Below the pieces are notes generated by a model that did no database searches, had not been told where the DNA came from, and worked only from the letters and a program-made list of their open reading frames with translations. This document shows positions 26,601-35,428 of a DNA stretch of 64,000 bases, in pieces. The position numbers and the translations under genes are program-made. The DNA comes from Helicobacter sp. MIT 00-7814 (lineage in GTDB: Bacteria > Campylobacterota > Campylobacteria > Campylobacterales > Helicobacteraceae), in assembly GCF_003364115.1 (NCBI RefSeq), contig NZ_NXLL01000008.1, positions 1 through 64,000 of the forward strand, written 5' to 3'. Every line of letters starts with the position of its first letter. Position 1 is the first letter of the stretch.

Positions 26601-26810
26601 AAAGCCTCCTTTTTGATTTTGTGGCAAATATTACAGCATTTAAGCGGTTTTATTTTTCTAGTTTTCTGTCTTGAAAACCCAAAAAATTTAAAACACGATA
26701 TGTGTTTGTTACTTTTTGTGGCATGGTTGGTTTGGTGTGAGATTCTCGCAAAGTGGGGATTTACATCAGAATCCACCAAAAAAATCAAAAAATTTGCAGT
26801 AAAAATCACC

Positions 26811-26850
26811 AAACACATATTGTATTTTTAAAAATTTGTGCCACAATTGC
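26811..26850 (+). promoter_or_regulatory. Shared methionine-regulon promoter/operator, metE copy
   Basis: Begins AAACACATATTGTATTTTT and continues to an extended -10, TGCCACAAT. It is identical at 35 of 38 aligned positions to the minus strand of 63486-63525, upstream of metN. An imperfect palindrome AAcACAtatTGTaTT lies about 18 bases upstream of the -10, where a repressor would mask the -35. The metE start is at 26885 with AAAGGA at 26874-26879. Confidence 0.7.
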
Positions 26851-26884
26851 ACTTACAAAATTATTTCATCACAAAGGACAAGAT

Positions 26885-29155
26885 ATGAGCAATATCATCG
26901 GATTCCCAAGAATGGGGCAGAATCGAGAACTTAAAAAAGCGCTAGAGGCGTTTTGGAGTGGCAAGTGTAGTCAAAGCGAGCTTGAAAGTGTGGCAAAAGA
27001 ATTGCGCGCAAAGCACTGGGCGAAGCAAAAAAACCTCGAATATGTATGCGTGAATGACTTTAGCTATTATGATAATGTGCTAGATTTAGCCTATGCGCTT
27101 AATGCAAAGCCTGCGCGCTTCAAAAATGTGAGCGGGCTAGAGGGCTATTTTGCGCTAGCGCGTGGGGCAAAAGACGCCGTGGCATGCGAGATGACAAAGT
27201 GGTTTAACACAAACTATCACTATGTCGTGCCAGAGCTTAGCATTGATGATGAGTATAAAGCTGATGCGAGCAACATTATCGCGCAGTATAATGAAGCCAA
27301 AAATCTAGGCTATAACCCAAAAATTAGCCTCATTGGGCTTTTCACATTTTTTGGGCTTAGTAAGATTGTTAAGGGCGAGCCAAAAGAGGTGTTCCGCAAG
27401 GTTAAAAGCGCGTATTTGGATTTGATCGATGAGCTGGTGGCAAAGATTCCGGGCGTTGTAATTGAATTTAGCGAGCCGATTTTTGTGCGTGGTTGGGATA
27501 AAGAGCTTTTTGAGTTGCAATGCGTGTATGACAGGGGCGCGATTGAGTGTATTTATGATGTTATTGCCAAAAAGGGCGTGAAAGCCATTGTTAGCACATT
27601 TTTTGAACATAGCAAGGAATTTACCGAGATTTTGCTAAAAACGCCAATTTATGGTATCGGGCTTGACTTCGTGCATGGTGAGAAAAACCTTGAAAGCCTG
27701 CAAGCTATCGCAAATAGCGATAAGGTGCTTTTTGCGGGCGTGATTGATGGGCGCAATATTTGGGTGGCAAATTTGGAATCCAAACTTGCACTTTTAGAAA
27801 AAATCGCGCAAATTGTGCCAAAAAATAGAATCGTCGTAAGCGCGTCGTGTTCGCTTTTACATGTGCCTTTTGGCAAAGATGATGAAAACAAAATGGATAA
27901 AGAGATTCTCTCATGGCTAAGTTTTGCGCAAGAAAAGCTCATCGAGTTAGAGGTTTTGGAAGATCTCTTCAAAAATAGCGCGCCAAAGGCAGAATCTAAG
28001 GAATTTTTAGCGCAAAATAAAGCGATTAACTCTGCGCGCGCGAACTCTTCACGCACCAATAACAAAGCTGTGCGCGAGCGCGTGAGTGCAAATACTCTCA
28101 AAGCGCGTAAAGAAGATTTTGCGACGCGCATTAAGATTCAGCGCGAGAATCTAGGCTATGGCGATTTAGCCACGACAACTATTGGTTCATTCCCACAAAC
28201 GCCGGAGCTAAGAGCATTGCGCCAAAACTACAAAAAAGGCGCGATTGATAAAAATGCCTATGATGAGGGCATCAAAGAATATATCAAAGATTGCGTGAAA
28301 TTCCAAGAGGAAATCGGGCTTGATGTGCTCGTGCATGGCGAGCCAGAGCGCAATGATATGGTGGAATATTTTGGCGAGCAAATGGAGGGCTTTGTATTTA
28401 GCGCAAATGGTTGGGTGCAAAGCTATGGCAGCCGCTGCGTAAAGCCTCCTATTATTTTTGGTGATGTGAGCCGTCCAAAAGCGATGACGCTAGAGTGGAG
28501 CAAATACGCCCAAAGCCTCACGCAAAAGATTATGAAAGGAATGCTCACAGGTCCGGTAACTATCCTAAACTGGAGCTTTGTGCGTGATGATCTCTCGCGC
28601 GCGCAAGTGTGCGAACAAATCGCGCTAGGAATCGCTGATGAGATTGATGATTTGCAAAAAGGCGGGATTAAGATTATCCAAGTTGATGAAGCGGCGTTTA
28701 AAGAGGGCTATCCTTTGCGCGCGGAAAATATCAAAACCTATGAAGAATGGGCGCTTAAATGCTTCAAAATCTCCACTGCCGTGGCAGAATCTAGCACGCA
28801 GATTCACACGCATATGTGCTATAGCGAGTTTAATGATATCATCAAAACTATCGAAGCACTTGATGCAGATGTGATAAGTATCGAAACTGCGCGCAGTGGC
28901 AATAGCTTGCTAAAAATCTTTAAGCAAGTGGGCTACACACACGAGGTAGGTCCGGGCGTATATGATATCCATAGCCCGAGAATCCCAAGCGTAGAGGAAA
29001 TAGAAGCGCAAATTAGGGCGCTTTTGGAAGTGCTGCCAAAAGAGCAACTTTGGATAAATCCAGACTGCGGGCTTAAGACGCGTAAATGGGAAGAGGTAAA
29101 ACCAAGCCTTAAAAATATGGTCGAAGCGACAAAAGCGGTGCGCGCGAAGCTGTAA
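26885..29155 (+). CDS. metE: Cobalamin-independent methionine synthase
   Basis: Transfers the methyl group of 5-methyltetrahydrofolate (polyglutamate) to homocysteine. The 756-residue protein has the two-barrel MetE layout. The N-terminal half starts NIIGFPRMGQNRELKKALE. The C-terminal catalytic half starts near TTTIGSFPQTPELRALR, with zinc ligands in HTHMCYSEF and NPDCGLKTR, and homocysteine-site residues in QVDEAAFKEGYPLR. The start at 26885 is chosen for SNIIGFPRMG and AAAGGA; the longer open frame from 26753 crosses the promoter. metF follows after 140 bases. The upstream block is shared with metN, so methionine control is likely. Confidence 0.97.
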   Translation: MSNIIGFPRMGQNRELKKALEAFWSGKCSQSELESVAKELRAKHWAKQKNLEYVCVNDFSYYDNVLDLAYALNAKPARFKNVSGLEGYFALARGAKDAVACEMTKWFNTNYHYVVPELSIDDEYKADASNIIAQYNEAKNLGYNPKISLIGLFTFFGLSKIVKGEPKEVFRKVKSAYLDLIDELVAKIPGVVIEFSEPIFVRGWDKELFELQCVYDRGAIECIYDVIAKKGVKAIVSTFFEHSKEFTEILLKTPIYGIGLDFVHGEKNLESLQAIANSDKVLFAGVIDGRNIWVANLESKLALLEKIAQIVPKNRIVVSASCSLLHVPFGKDDENKMDKEILSWLSFAQEKLIELEVLEDLFKNSAPKAESKEFLAQNKAINSARANSSRTNNKAVRERVSANTLKARKEDFATRIKIQRENLGYGDLATTTIGSFPQTPELRALRQNYKKGAIDKNAYDEGIKEYIKDCVKFQEEIGLDVLVHGEPERNDMVEYFGEQMEGFVFSANGWVQSYGSRCVKPPIIFGDVSRPKAMTLEWSKYAQSLTQKIMKGMLTGPVTILNWSFVRDDLSRAQVCEQIALGIADEIDDLQKGGIKIIQVDEAAFKEGYPLRAENIKTYEEWALKCFKISTAVAESSTQIHTHMCYSEFNDIIKTIEALDADVISIETARSGNSLLKIFKQVGYTHEVGPGVYDIHSPRIPSVEEIEAQIRALLEVLPKEQLWINPDCGLKTRKWEEVKPSLKNMVEATKAVRAKL

Positions 29156-29295
29156 GGCGTAAAATTTAGAATCTAGTGTGAGGATTTAGTAGATTTTCGC
29201 GCGGGTGTAGGTTGTGAGCGAGGGCAAATTATCGGCACTGGGTGTTGGCAGATTAAAACGGGCGAACTAAAATTAAGAAAGCAAAAAGGCAGAAA

Positions 29296-30225
29296 ATGGA
29301 AGCAAAAAATTTGAGTGTGGATTTAGAATCTCTCATTGCCAAACTCCACACCAACGCGCCATTTTTAAGCCTTGAAATCACTCCGCCTTTAAGCGGGAAA
29401 ATCGAAGTAGATTCTATAAAAGAGCTCAAAAATTTAGATTATATTAATGCCTTTGTCTGCACGGATTCCCCGCTAGCGCGCTTTAAGCCCTCTTCCATTC
29501 TTAGCTCACTAAAACTGCAAAATTTCTTACAAAAGCCCCTTATTTGTACGCTTAGCATGAGAGATCGCAATTCTATCGCGCTTTGTGGCGATATTTTAGC
29601 GGTAAATGAACTTGGCGTGCGCGCGTTTTTGAGCCTCACAGGGGATTCTATCAAGCTTGGGGATTGCATAGAATCTAAAGGCGTGTTTGAGGATAATTCC
29701 TTGAAACTCGCGCGCATTATTGACACGCTAAATAGCGGCTATGGCATAAATCATAAGCCCCTAAGCGCGCCCGTGCAAAAAATCTATAATTTTCATGTCA
29801 TTAATTCTTATGCAAACAATATGGAAAGCCTCAAGACAAAACTCGCCAAAAAGCTAAGCAATAGCGATGTTGAGGGCTTTTTCACCCAGCCTGTGTATGA
29901 TGAAAAAAGCGGAGAGTTTTTGCTAAAAAGCCTAGAGCGGCTCAATAGCGAATATGGGCGCAAAAGCGTGCTTATTTTTGGTTTTTATCCTATTTTGAGC
30001 TACAAAACTGCACTTTTTTTGCGTGATAAATTGCCCGGCGTGTTTGTGCCAGAAAGCCTTATTGAAAGTCTAGAATCCGCTTCAAAAATTAGCAAGCAAG
30101 AAGAAGAAAAAGTGGGCTTTGAGCAAAGTGTGATTTTGCTCCAAAAACTCCAAAAGCTAAATAACAAAATCCACTTTATGAATCCACAAAAAATCGCGCT
30201 TTTTGCGCCGTATTTCAGGGTATAA
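29296..30225 (+). CDS. metF: 5,10-methylenetetrahydrofolate reductase
   Basis: A flavoenzyme reducing methylene-THF to methyl-THF, the methyl donor for MetE. At 309 residues it is a normal MetF barrel with SLEITPPLSGK near the N-terminus, the VCTDSPLARF strand, RDRNSIALCGDILAVNELGVRAFLSLTGD (flavin region), and VEGFFTQPVYDEKSGEFLLK. It lies between metE and the pab genes, which feed folate synthesis. The pabB-pabC gene starts 11 bases after its stop, so the two are cotranscribed. Confidence 0.95.
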   Translation: MEAKNLSVDLESLIAKLHTNAPFLSLEITPPLSGKIEVDSIKELKNLDYINAFVCTDSPLARFKPSSILSSLKLQNFLQKPLICTLSMRDRNSIALCGDILAVNELGVRAFLSLTGDSIKLGDCIESKGVFEDNSLKLARIIDTLNSGYGINHKPLSAPVQKIYNFHVINSYANNMESLKTKLAKKLSNSDVEGFFTQPVYDEKSGEFLLKSLERLNSEYGRKSVLIFGFYPILSYKTALFLRDKLPGVFVPESLIESLESASKISKQEEEKVGFEQSVILLQKLQKLNNKIHFMNPQKIALFAPYFRV

Positions 30226-30236
30226 GCGCTTTTCTC

Positions 30237-32636
30237 ATGTGGATTTTTGGTGAATATGCGTATTTCAAGCAAAAAGCCATTGTGCGCGCATATAAATTTA
30301 GCGAGTTGCAAGAGGCATTTTGCAAAATCGAGCGCTATGCCAAAAAGCACTACGCGCTAGGCTATGTGGCGTATGAGGCGTGGCATGAAAGTTTTGGTTT
30401 AGAGCGCGCGTTGAACGTACAAGAAGTGCTAGATTCTCAAAAATTACCTTTGCTAGAATTTTATATTTTTTCTAAACGCAAAAAGTTAAAGCACATAGAA
30501 TCTAAGCGCAAGAATTCCCCTCAACCCTTTGTCTTTGAGATTTTGCAAAATTTAGACTTTGCGCGTTACAAAAGCGACTTTGCGCGCATTAAAAATGAGC
30601 TAAAGGCGGGCAATACTTATCAAGTTAATTACACGCAAGAAATGCGACTTTTCACTCGAGCAAAGCCACTTGAACTTTTTTTCTCGTTAAAAAAGCGCCA
30701 AAACACGCGATATAAGGCGTTTTTAAACACCAAATACGCGCAGATTCTCTCCTTTTCGCCTGAACTTTTTTTTAAATTTAAAAATGGCTCAATCACGCTA
30801 GAGCCGATGAAAGGCACGATTACGCGTGCAAAAGACAAGGCGCAGGATAAGCAAAATAAAGAATTTTTACGCAAAGATAGTAAAAATATTTCTGAAAATA
30901 TGATGATTGTGGATTTATTGCGTAATGACATTAGCCAAATTGCGCGCGTTGGGAGTTTGAAGGTGAAAAAACTTCTTAAAATCCGCCCTCTAAAAACGCT
31001 TTATCAAATGGTCTCAATCCTTAAGGCGCAAGTAGATTTTAGGCGGGATTCATTCCCGCGAGACGATACAATCAATGGAATAGGGCTATTTCCCATCTTT
31101 AACGCGCTTTTCCCCTGTGGCTCGATTACCGGCGCGCCTAAAAAATCCACAATGCAAAGAATCCAAATGCTAGAATCCCGCACAAGGGGCGTGTATTGTG
31201 GCGCGATTGGCTTAGTGCATAAGAAAAAGGCATGCTTTAGCGTGCCAATCCGCACTTTGGTGCGCTACAAACACGAGGATTTTTATCGCTATGGCGTGGG
31301 AAGTGGGGTTGTGTGGGATTCTGTGATGGAGGAGGAATTTAAAGAATTGCGCGCAAAATCGCACTTTTTATTTTCCACCACGCCTAAAAATACAGAAACT
31401 AACCAACCAAAAAACACCGAGTGTGAGCGTGCAACGCGGTGGAGCGGAGGCAAAGCGGAATTCACTATACAATCTAAAGGAATAGATTCTCAACAACTAA
31501 AAAACATTACAAAATCTACAAATCTTATCAACCAAAAAATACCGAGTATGGGCGCGCAAGCGAAGTATAAAGAAGCCTTAGCGGAACCGAGCAGGATTCA
31601 CTCCCGCGAAGGCGATACAATTGATGGGATAAAGGGAATAGATTCTCAAGCCACAAAACAAGGTGACAGAATCTCAGATTCCCAACAACCAAAAAGCATA
31701 GAGTATGTGCGCGAAGCGGAGGCGAAGCGGGATTTATTCCCGCGAGACGATACAACAAATGGAATAGCCCTTTTTGAAACCTTTCTTGTTAAATGCGAAA
31801 ATAACGCTTTTAGCGTATTTTTAGGCGCGTATCATTGGCAAAGATTACTGCAAAGCGCGCGCAAGCTGTTTAGCGATTTTGATAACTTCACACAAAACCC
31901 TACGCAAGCTTTTTTAAACGAAATAAAAGGCATCGCAAAGCCCCATGTAAGCGTACAAAACGCGCAGGCAATGCGTATAGAATTTCTCAAATCCTGCCTT
32001 ATGGAAAATAAAAATATTTCACCCTTGCAAATCCCTTTTGCGTGGGATTTTGCGCCACAAAGTTTGGAAAATATGCTTAAAAAATATTTCACGCACACGC
32101 CACCGCCTGTGTTTATCGCAAAGCCCACACTTACGCAAAATGGTGCATTGTTGTTGCAGGTGCGCGATTTTCTTCCAACTGCTTCGCAAAATACCGCTTA
32201 TCTTTCCCGCACGCGCCAAGATTCCCGCAATGACTTTTTGTATCACAAAACCACGCAGAGGGCGCATTTTGCAAAACAAGAGCATTTTAAAAATGTGGAT
32301 TCTTTTGATGTGCTTTATTGCAATGAGAAAGGCGCGCTCACAGAAGGTGCGCGCAGTAATATTATTCTTTTGCAAGGAAAAAAGCTTGTGACGCCTTCAG
32401 TTGAAAGTGGCTTGCTTCCGGGCTGTATGCGCGCATTTTTGCTTGATTGTGGGATTTCAAAAGAGGCAAATTTAACAAAAGAAAATCTCAAACGCGCTCA
32501 AAGTATTTTTCTTTGCAACTCTGTGCGTGGCATTGTGCGCGTAGATCTCAAAAAATCCCCGCGCCTAGATTCTCAATATAAAGTAACACAGGGCAAAGCA
32601 ACACAAGACAAGGCAAAAAGAGGCAAAGTGCGATGA
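30237..32636 (+). CDS. pabB: Fused aminodeoxychorismate synthase component I and ADC lyase, with repeat insertions
   Basis: Makes 4-amino-4-deoxychorismate from chorismate with PabA, then eliminates pyruvate to give p-aminobenzoate for folate. The chorismate-binding part spans about 95-380 (LKAGNTYQVNYTQEMRL, SFSPELFFKF, DLLRNDISQIARVG, GSITGAPKKSTMQRIQ, RGVYCGAIGLV). The PabC-like class IV aminotransferase part starts at LFETFLVK (about 511), with the PLP lysine probably in YHKTTQRAHF (about 670). Two interspersed-repeat insertions are translated. One adds about 14 residues (268-282, RRDSFPRDDTINGIG) before NALFPCGSITGAPK. The other adds over 100 residues between the two domains (about 390-510). 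At 799 residues it is therefore oversized. pabA overlaps its end by four bases. Confidence 0.92.
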   Translation: MWIFGEYAYFKQKAIVRAYKFSELQEAFCKIERYAKKHYALGYVAYEAWHESFGLERALNVQEVLDSQKLPLLEFYIFSKRKKLKHIESKRKNSPQPFVFEILQNLDFARYKSDFARIKNELKAGNTYQVNYTQEMRLFTRAKPLELFFSLKKRQNTRYKAFLNTKYAQILSFSPELFFKFKNGSITLEPMKGTITRAKDKAQDKQNKEFLRKDSKNISENMMIVDLLRNDISQIARVGSLKVKKLLKIRPLKTLYQMVSILKAQVDFRRDSFPRDDTINGIGLFPIFNALFPCGSITGAPKKSTMQRIQMLESRTRGVYCGAIGLVHKKKACFSVPIRTLVRYKHEDFYRYGVGSGVVWDSVMEEEFKELRAKSHFLFSTTPKNTETNQPKNTECERATRWSGGKAEFTIQSKGIDSQQLKNITKSTNLINQKIPSMGAQAKYKEALAEPSRIHSREGDTIDGIKGIDSQATKQGDRISDSQQPKSIEYVREAEAKRDLFPRDDTTNGIALFETFLVKCENNAFSVFLGAYHWQRLLQSARKLFSDFDNFTQNPTQAFLNEIKGIAKPHVSVQNAQAMRIEFLKSCLMENKNISPLQIPFAWDFAPQSLENMLKKYFTHTPPPVFIAKPTLTQNGALLLQVRDFLPTASQNTAYLSRTRQDSRNDFLYHKTTQRAHFAKQEHFKNVDSFDVLYCNEKGALTEGARSNIILLQGKKLVTPSVESGLLPGCMRAFLLDCGISKEANLTKENLKRAQSIFLCNSVRGIVRVDLKKSPRLDSQYKVTQGKATQDKAKRGKVR
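31041..31083 (+). repeat. Interspersed hairpin repeat, short copy inside the PabB domain
   Basis: Core GGCGGGATTCATTCCCGCG, then GACGATACAATCAATGGAAT. It is translated as RRDSFPRDDTINGIG in the same reading frame as unit A at 31721-31767 and in GT9. It lies between VSILKAQV and LFPIFNALFPCGSITG, a surface loop in PabB/TrpE folds. Confidence 0.88.
31400..31767 (+). repeat. Interspersed hairpin repeats, tandem array between PabB and PabC domains
   Basis: At least two full units and a degenerate one. Unit B starts AATCTTATCAACCAAAAAA at 31521 and runs through GATTCACTCCCGCGAAGGCG to ATAGATTCTCAAGCC. Unit A includes AAGCGGGATTTATTCCCGCG and ends GACGATACAACAAATGGAAT. A degraded copy lies at about 31410-31500. 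The order and spacing match 16713-16959 in GT9. The whole array is one open frame with no stop. Confidence 0.9.
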
Positions 32637-33229
32637 AAAAACTCCTGCTTATTGATAATTATGACTCTTTTAGTTTCAATCTTTTTTATTATTTCTGCGA
32701 GCTTGGCGTGCGCCCTGTGGTGGTGAAAAACGACTTCGCGCCAAAGCTCACAAAAGAGGTGAAAGATTTTGTTGCGGATTTTGAATACATCGTAATTTCG
32801 CCCGGTTTTGGCACTCCAAAGGATTCTCTAATCTGCCTAGAAATTTTGAAAGAATTTAGCGCGCGCAAAAAGATTTTAGGCGTGTGTTTGGGTATGCAGT
32901 GTATCGCTTCTGTTTTTGGTGGCAAGGTTTCAGAGATGCCTTCCCCAATGCACGCAAAGAGCGCGCTTTGTGAGTTTAGGGAAAATGCGCTCACACGCGG
33001 GATTCCAAATCCTTTTAAAATCGGGCTATATCATTCGCTTTTTGTAGAGGAATGCGGGGAATGCGAGATTTTGGGCTTTGCAAAAATAGCCTTTGATACG
33101 CACAAAACAAAAGACATTCCTATGATTCTAAAACACAAGAAATATTGCGTCTATGGCGTGCAATTCCACCCAGAATCGCTTCTTTCAACCTATGGCAAAG
33201 AGCTTTTGCAAAATTTTTTAGCGCTTTAG
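32633..33229 (+). CDS. pabA: Aminodeoxychorismate synthase component II (glutamine amidotransferase)
   Basis: Supplies ammonia from glutamine to PabB. The 198-residue class I amidotransferase has the oxyanion region SPGFGTPKDS, the nucleophile in GVCLGMQ (C85), and the His-Glu pair in VQFHPESLLS. It could in principle also serve anthranilate synthase, but it overlaps the pabB-pabC stop by four bases (ATGA), so a p-aminobenzoate role is favoured. Its last 12 bases overlap the 3' end of the convergent flgE gene. Confidence 0.93.
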   Translation: MKKLLLIDNYDSFSFNLFYYFCELGVRPVVVKNDFAPKLTKEVKDFVADFEYIVISPGFGTPKDSLICLEILKEFSARKKILGVCLGMQCIASVFGGKVSEMPSPMHAKSALCEFRENALTRGIPNPFKIGLYHSLFVEECGECEILGFAKIAFDTHKTKDIPMILKHKKYCVYGVQFHPESLLSTYGKELLQNFLAL

Positions 33230-35428
33230 ATTGATGGCTTCTTTGACTAAGTCATCGCCTGTGGTGAAAGCCTTTGCATTCATCGAGTAGCCCCGCTGCA
33301 TCACCACCAAATCAGTGAGCGCATTTCCGACATCGACATTGCTTGTCTCAAGGTATTTATACAGCACCGAGCCAAAGCGCAAATGCTGTCCATTCCAGCC
33401 AAGTAGCGGGCGTCCGCTGCTAATGTAGGTGTCGCCATCATTGCTAATCTCGCTCATTTCAAACATATTCCCACCGACTTTTTTCAAGCCTTGATCATTG
33501 ACAAATGCCGAAATCCCCACGCGCCCAAAAGATTCAGTCGCGCCATTAGTGAAAGAGAGAAAAATAATACCATCTTTATCAATGCGCAAATCCTGCAAAT
33601 GCCCTTCACTGCGTCCATCTTGTGTTGTGGCTAGGATTTGAGAATCTTGATAGAGCCTATTTGAGCTATGTTTTTCTGGCGTGCCAGCGAGATTGTAGCG
33701 CACTTGACGATTATCAAATTCAAGCACGATTGGCTCACTTATGGCGTTATTATTCGCATCAAAGCTTATCTCATGGCGCACTTCCTGCCCCACAGGGATA
33801 GCGCCATCTTTATCAAAAATCTGCGTGCGCACTTCCCAGCGCTCATTTTGCGGGGGTTGCGTGGTGGTGTTTGCGGAATTTATCAAATAATAATGGCTTT
33901 GAAGCAAAAACTTCGCCCCGCCCTCATCAAAAATTTCAATATTGCTCTGATAGCTCGGCACTTCCAAATACGCGCTTTCAAAGCTGTCATTATTAAGCGC
34001 TTTCCAGCCTACTAAGTCTTCGCGCGGATTTGAGTTCCCCTCCACTTGTCGCTCATACAAGCCCCCTTGAAACTTCACAATCGCTTTTGGCGCATAGCTT
34101 TGCGTGGCGTCATATTCTTGAGGCAAGGTGCGCGCAGATTCTGCGACTTCCCGCCAGCCACCTTCAGTTGGGCGTTGTGAGCCATTAGATTCTATTTTTT
34201 CATAGATTCTGCCTTCAAAGTTTGTCAGCTCGCCCACTTTATAGCTCGCATTTTCTTTCCATTCACCAAGCGCGCTAGAATCCACCACTTCCCAATTTGC
34301 CCTATCTTCAAGCGGATTGCTATTCCCGCCTGTCCCAAGATAGCGCAAAACTATCCCGCGTGTGTTGATAATATCGCCATTTGTGTATTGCTTGCTTTCG
34401 CTATAAAGGGAATCTACCCCACTTTTAAAGCTTTCATTGCTTCCAGAGATTCCGAGTTTTTCCGCGAGATTCCCACTTATGGTAACTTCGCGCGTGCTAA
34501 GAGAGGCATTGAAAAGCTTAAGCGCGATTTTTTGACTAATGCTTCCATCAGGCAAGCGTGAAAAATCTAGCCCAATGCCTGTGCGCTCTAAAAGCACATT
34601 TCCTAGCTCTTCAAAAGTGCGGAAGTCGCGCCCGTAGGTAAATTCATAATCTTCCTTGCGCCCATTATTTGTAATACTAACCTTAATCTTATCAAAAGTC
34701 GTGGCATCAAGCACAGAATCATTCGCGCCAAAGCCATTGATATCCGCACCCAAAAAGCGCGCCTCATCAAAGCGCCCATCATTGTCGCTATACACAAGCG
34801 CGGCATTGACGCTATTTTGCGTTTTATTTAGGTTGATGCTCGCACTCACTTCAGTCGTCGCCACAGGACGATAGTACAAATCTTGTGGAATCTGCAAAGG
34901 TTTGAGATTCCCAGTTGCGAGGTTGGCGAAGTCCTCGTCGCTATTGTTTGTGGAGGTGAAAATATTATTTTCAATCTTGCCTAAATCCACGCCATACATA
35001 TAATACCCGCGGGAATTGACAATATAGCCTTCCCCATCGCGTGTAAAAGCGCCATCGCGTGTGAAGTAGGTTTTTTGGTGCGATTCGTAGCCATCATCAT
35101 TGATGACAAAGGAGCCACCTTTATTTTCGCCTACGACAAACCAGCCTTTGCCTTCATACGCTACATTAAATTCGCCATCACTTGCTTTGTAGCTTCCGCT
35201 TTTGGTAGAAATGGCATTGCTTGCTTTTGTCGCGCCGTAGTTGAAGTCATTATTTATCGGGGAATTTGCATTTAGAGAATCCATCGTGCTAGCAAAAAGG
35301 CTTTCAAATTGCGGTTGATTTTCTCTATAGCCGATGGTATTGACATTTGCGATATTATTAGCAAGAGAATCTAGCCCAAACTGATGTGTTTTAATCCCGC
35401 TGTAGGAGTTTATCATCGTCCCATTCAT
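33218..35428 (-). CDS. flgE: Flagellar hook protein FlgE with carbohydrate-binding-like central repeats
   Basis: Builds the curved hook joining the flagellar rod and filament. N-terminal D0/D1 sequences (MNGTMINSYSGIKTHQFGLDSLANNIANVNTIGY) and C-terminal NVDVGNALTDLVVMQRGYSMNAKAFTTGDDLV are classic. The 736 residues include a variable middle. Residues about 340-532 hold three to four degenerate repeats of the type SY..G......G..YE.....SNP.....W, resembling family 5/12 chitin-binding modules. It overlaps flgD by four bases. Helicobacter often has two flgE paralogs; the fliK-flgD context corresponds to the HP0906-HP0908 cluster. Confidence 0.92.
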   Translation of the reverse strand: MNGTMINSYSGIKTHQFGLDSLANNIANVNTIGYRENQPQFESLFASTMDSLNANSPINNDFNYGATKASNAISTKSGSYKASDGEFNVAYEGKGWFVVGENKGGSFVINDDGYESHQKTYFTRDGAFTRDGEGYIVNSRGYYMYGVDLGKIENNIFTSTNNSDEDFANLATGNLKPLQIPQDLYYRPVATTEVSASINLNKTQNSVNAALVYSDNDGRFDEARFLGADINGFGANDSVLDATTFDKIKVSITNNGRKEDYEFTYGRDFRTFEELGNVLLERTGIGLDFSRLPDGSISQKIALKLFNASLSTREVTISGNLAEKLGISGSNESFKSGVDSLYSESKQYTNGDIINTRGIVLRYLGTGGNSNPLEDRANWEVVDSSALGEWKENASYKVGELTNFEGRIYEKIESNGSQRPTEGGWREVAESARTLPQEYDATQSYAPKAIVKFQGGLYERQVEGNSNPREDLVGWKALNNDSFESAYLEVPSYQSNIEIFDEGGAKFLLQSHYYLINSANTTTQPPQNERWEVRTQIFDKDGAIPVGQEVRHEISFDANNNAISEPIVLEFDNRQVRYNLAGTPEKHSSNRLYQDSQILATTQDGRSEGHLQDLRIDKDGIIFLSFTNGATESFGRVGISAFVNDQGLKKVGGNMFEMSEISNDGDTYISSGRPLLGWNGQHLRFGSVLYKYLETSNVDVGNALTDLVVMQRGYSMNAKAFTTGDDLVKEAINLKR

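Noticed and set aside
26613-26831. 72-codon frame in the GT61-metE spacer
   Set aside because: Overlaps the shared methionine promoter block, starts over the GT61 leader and has no ribosome binding site.
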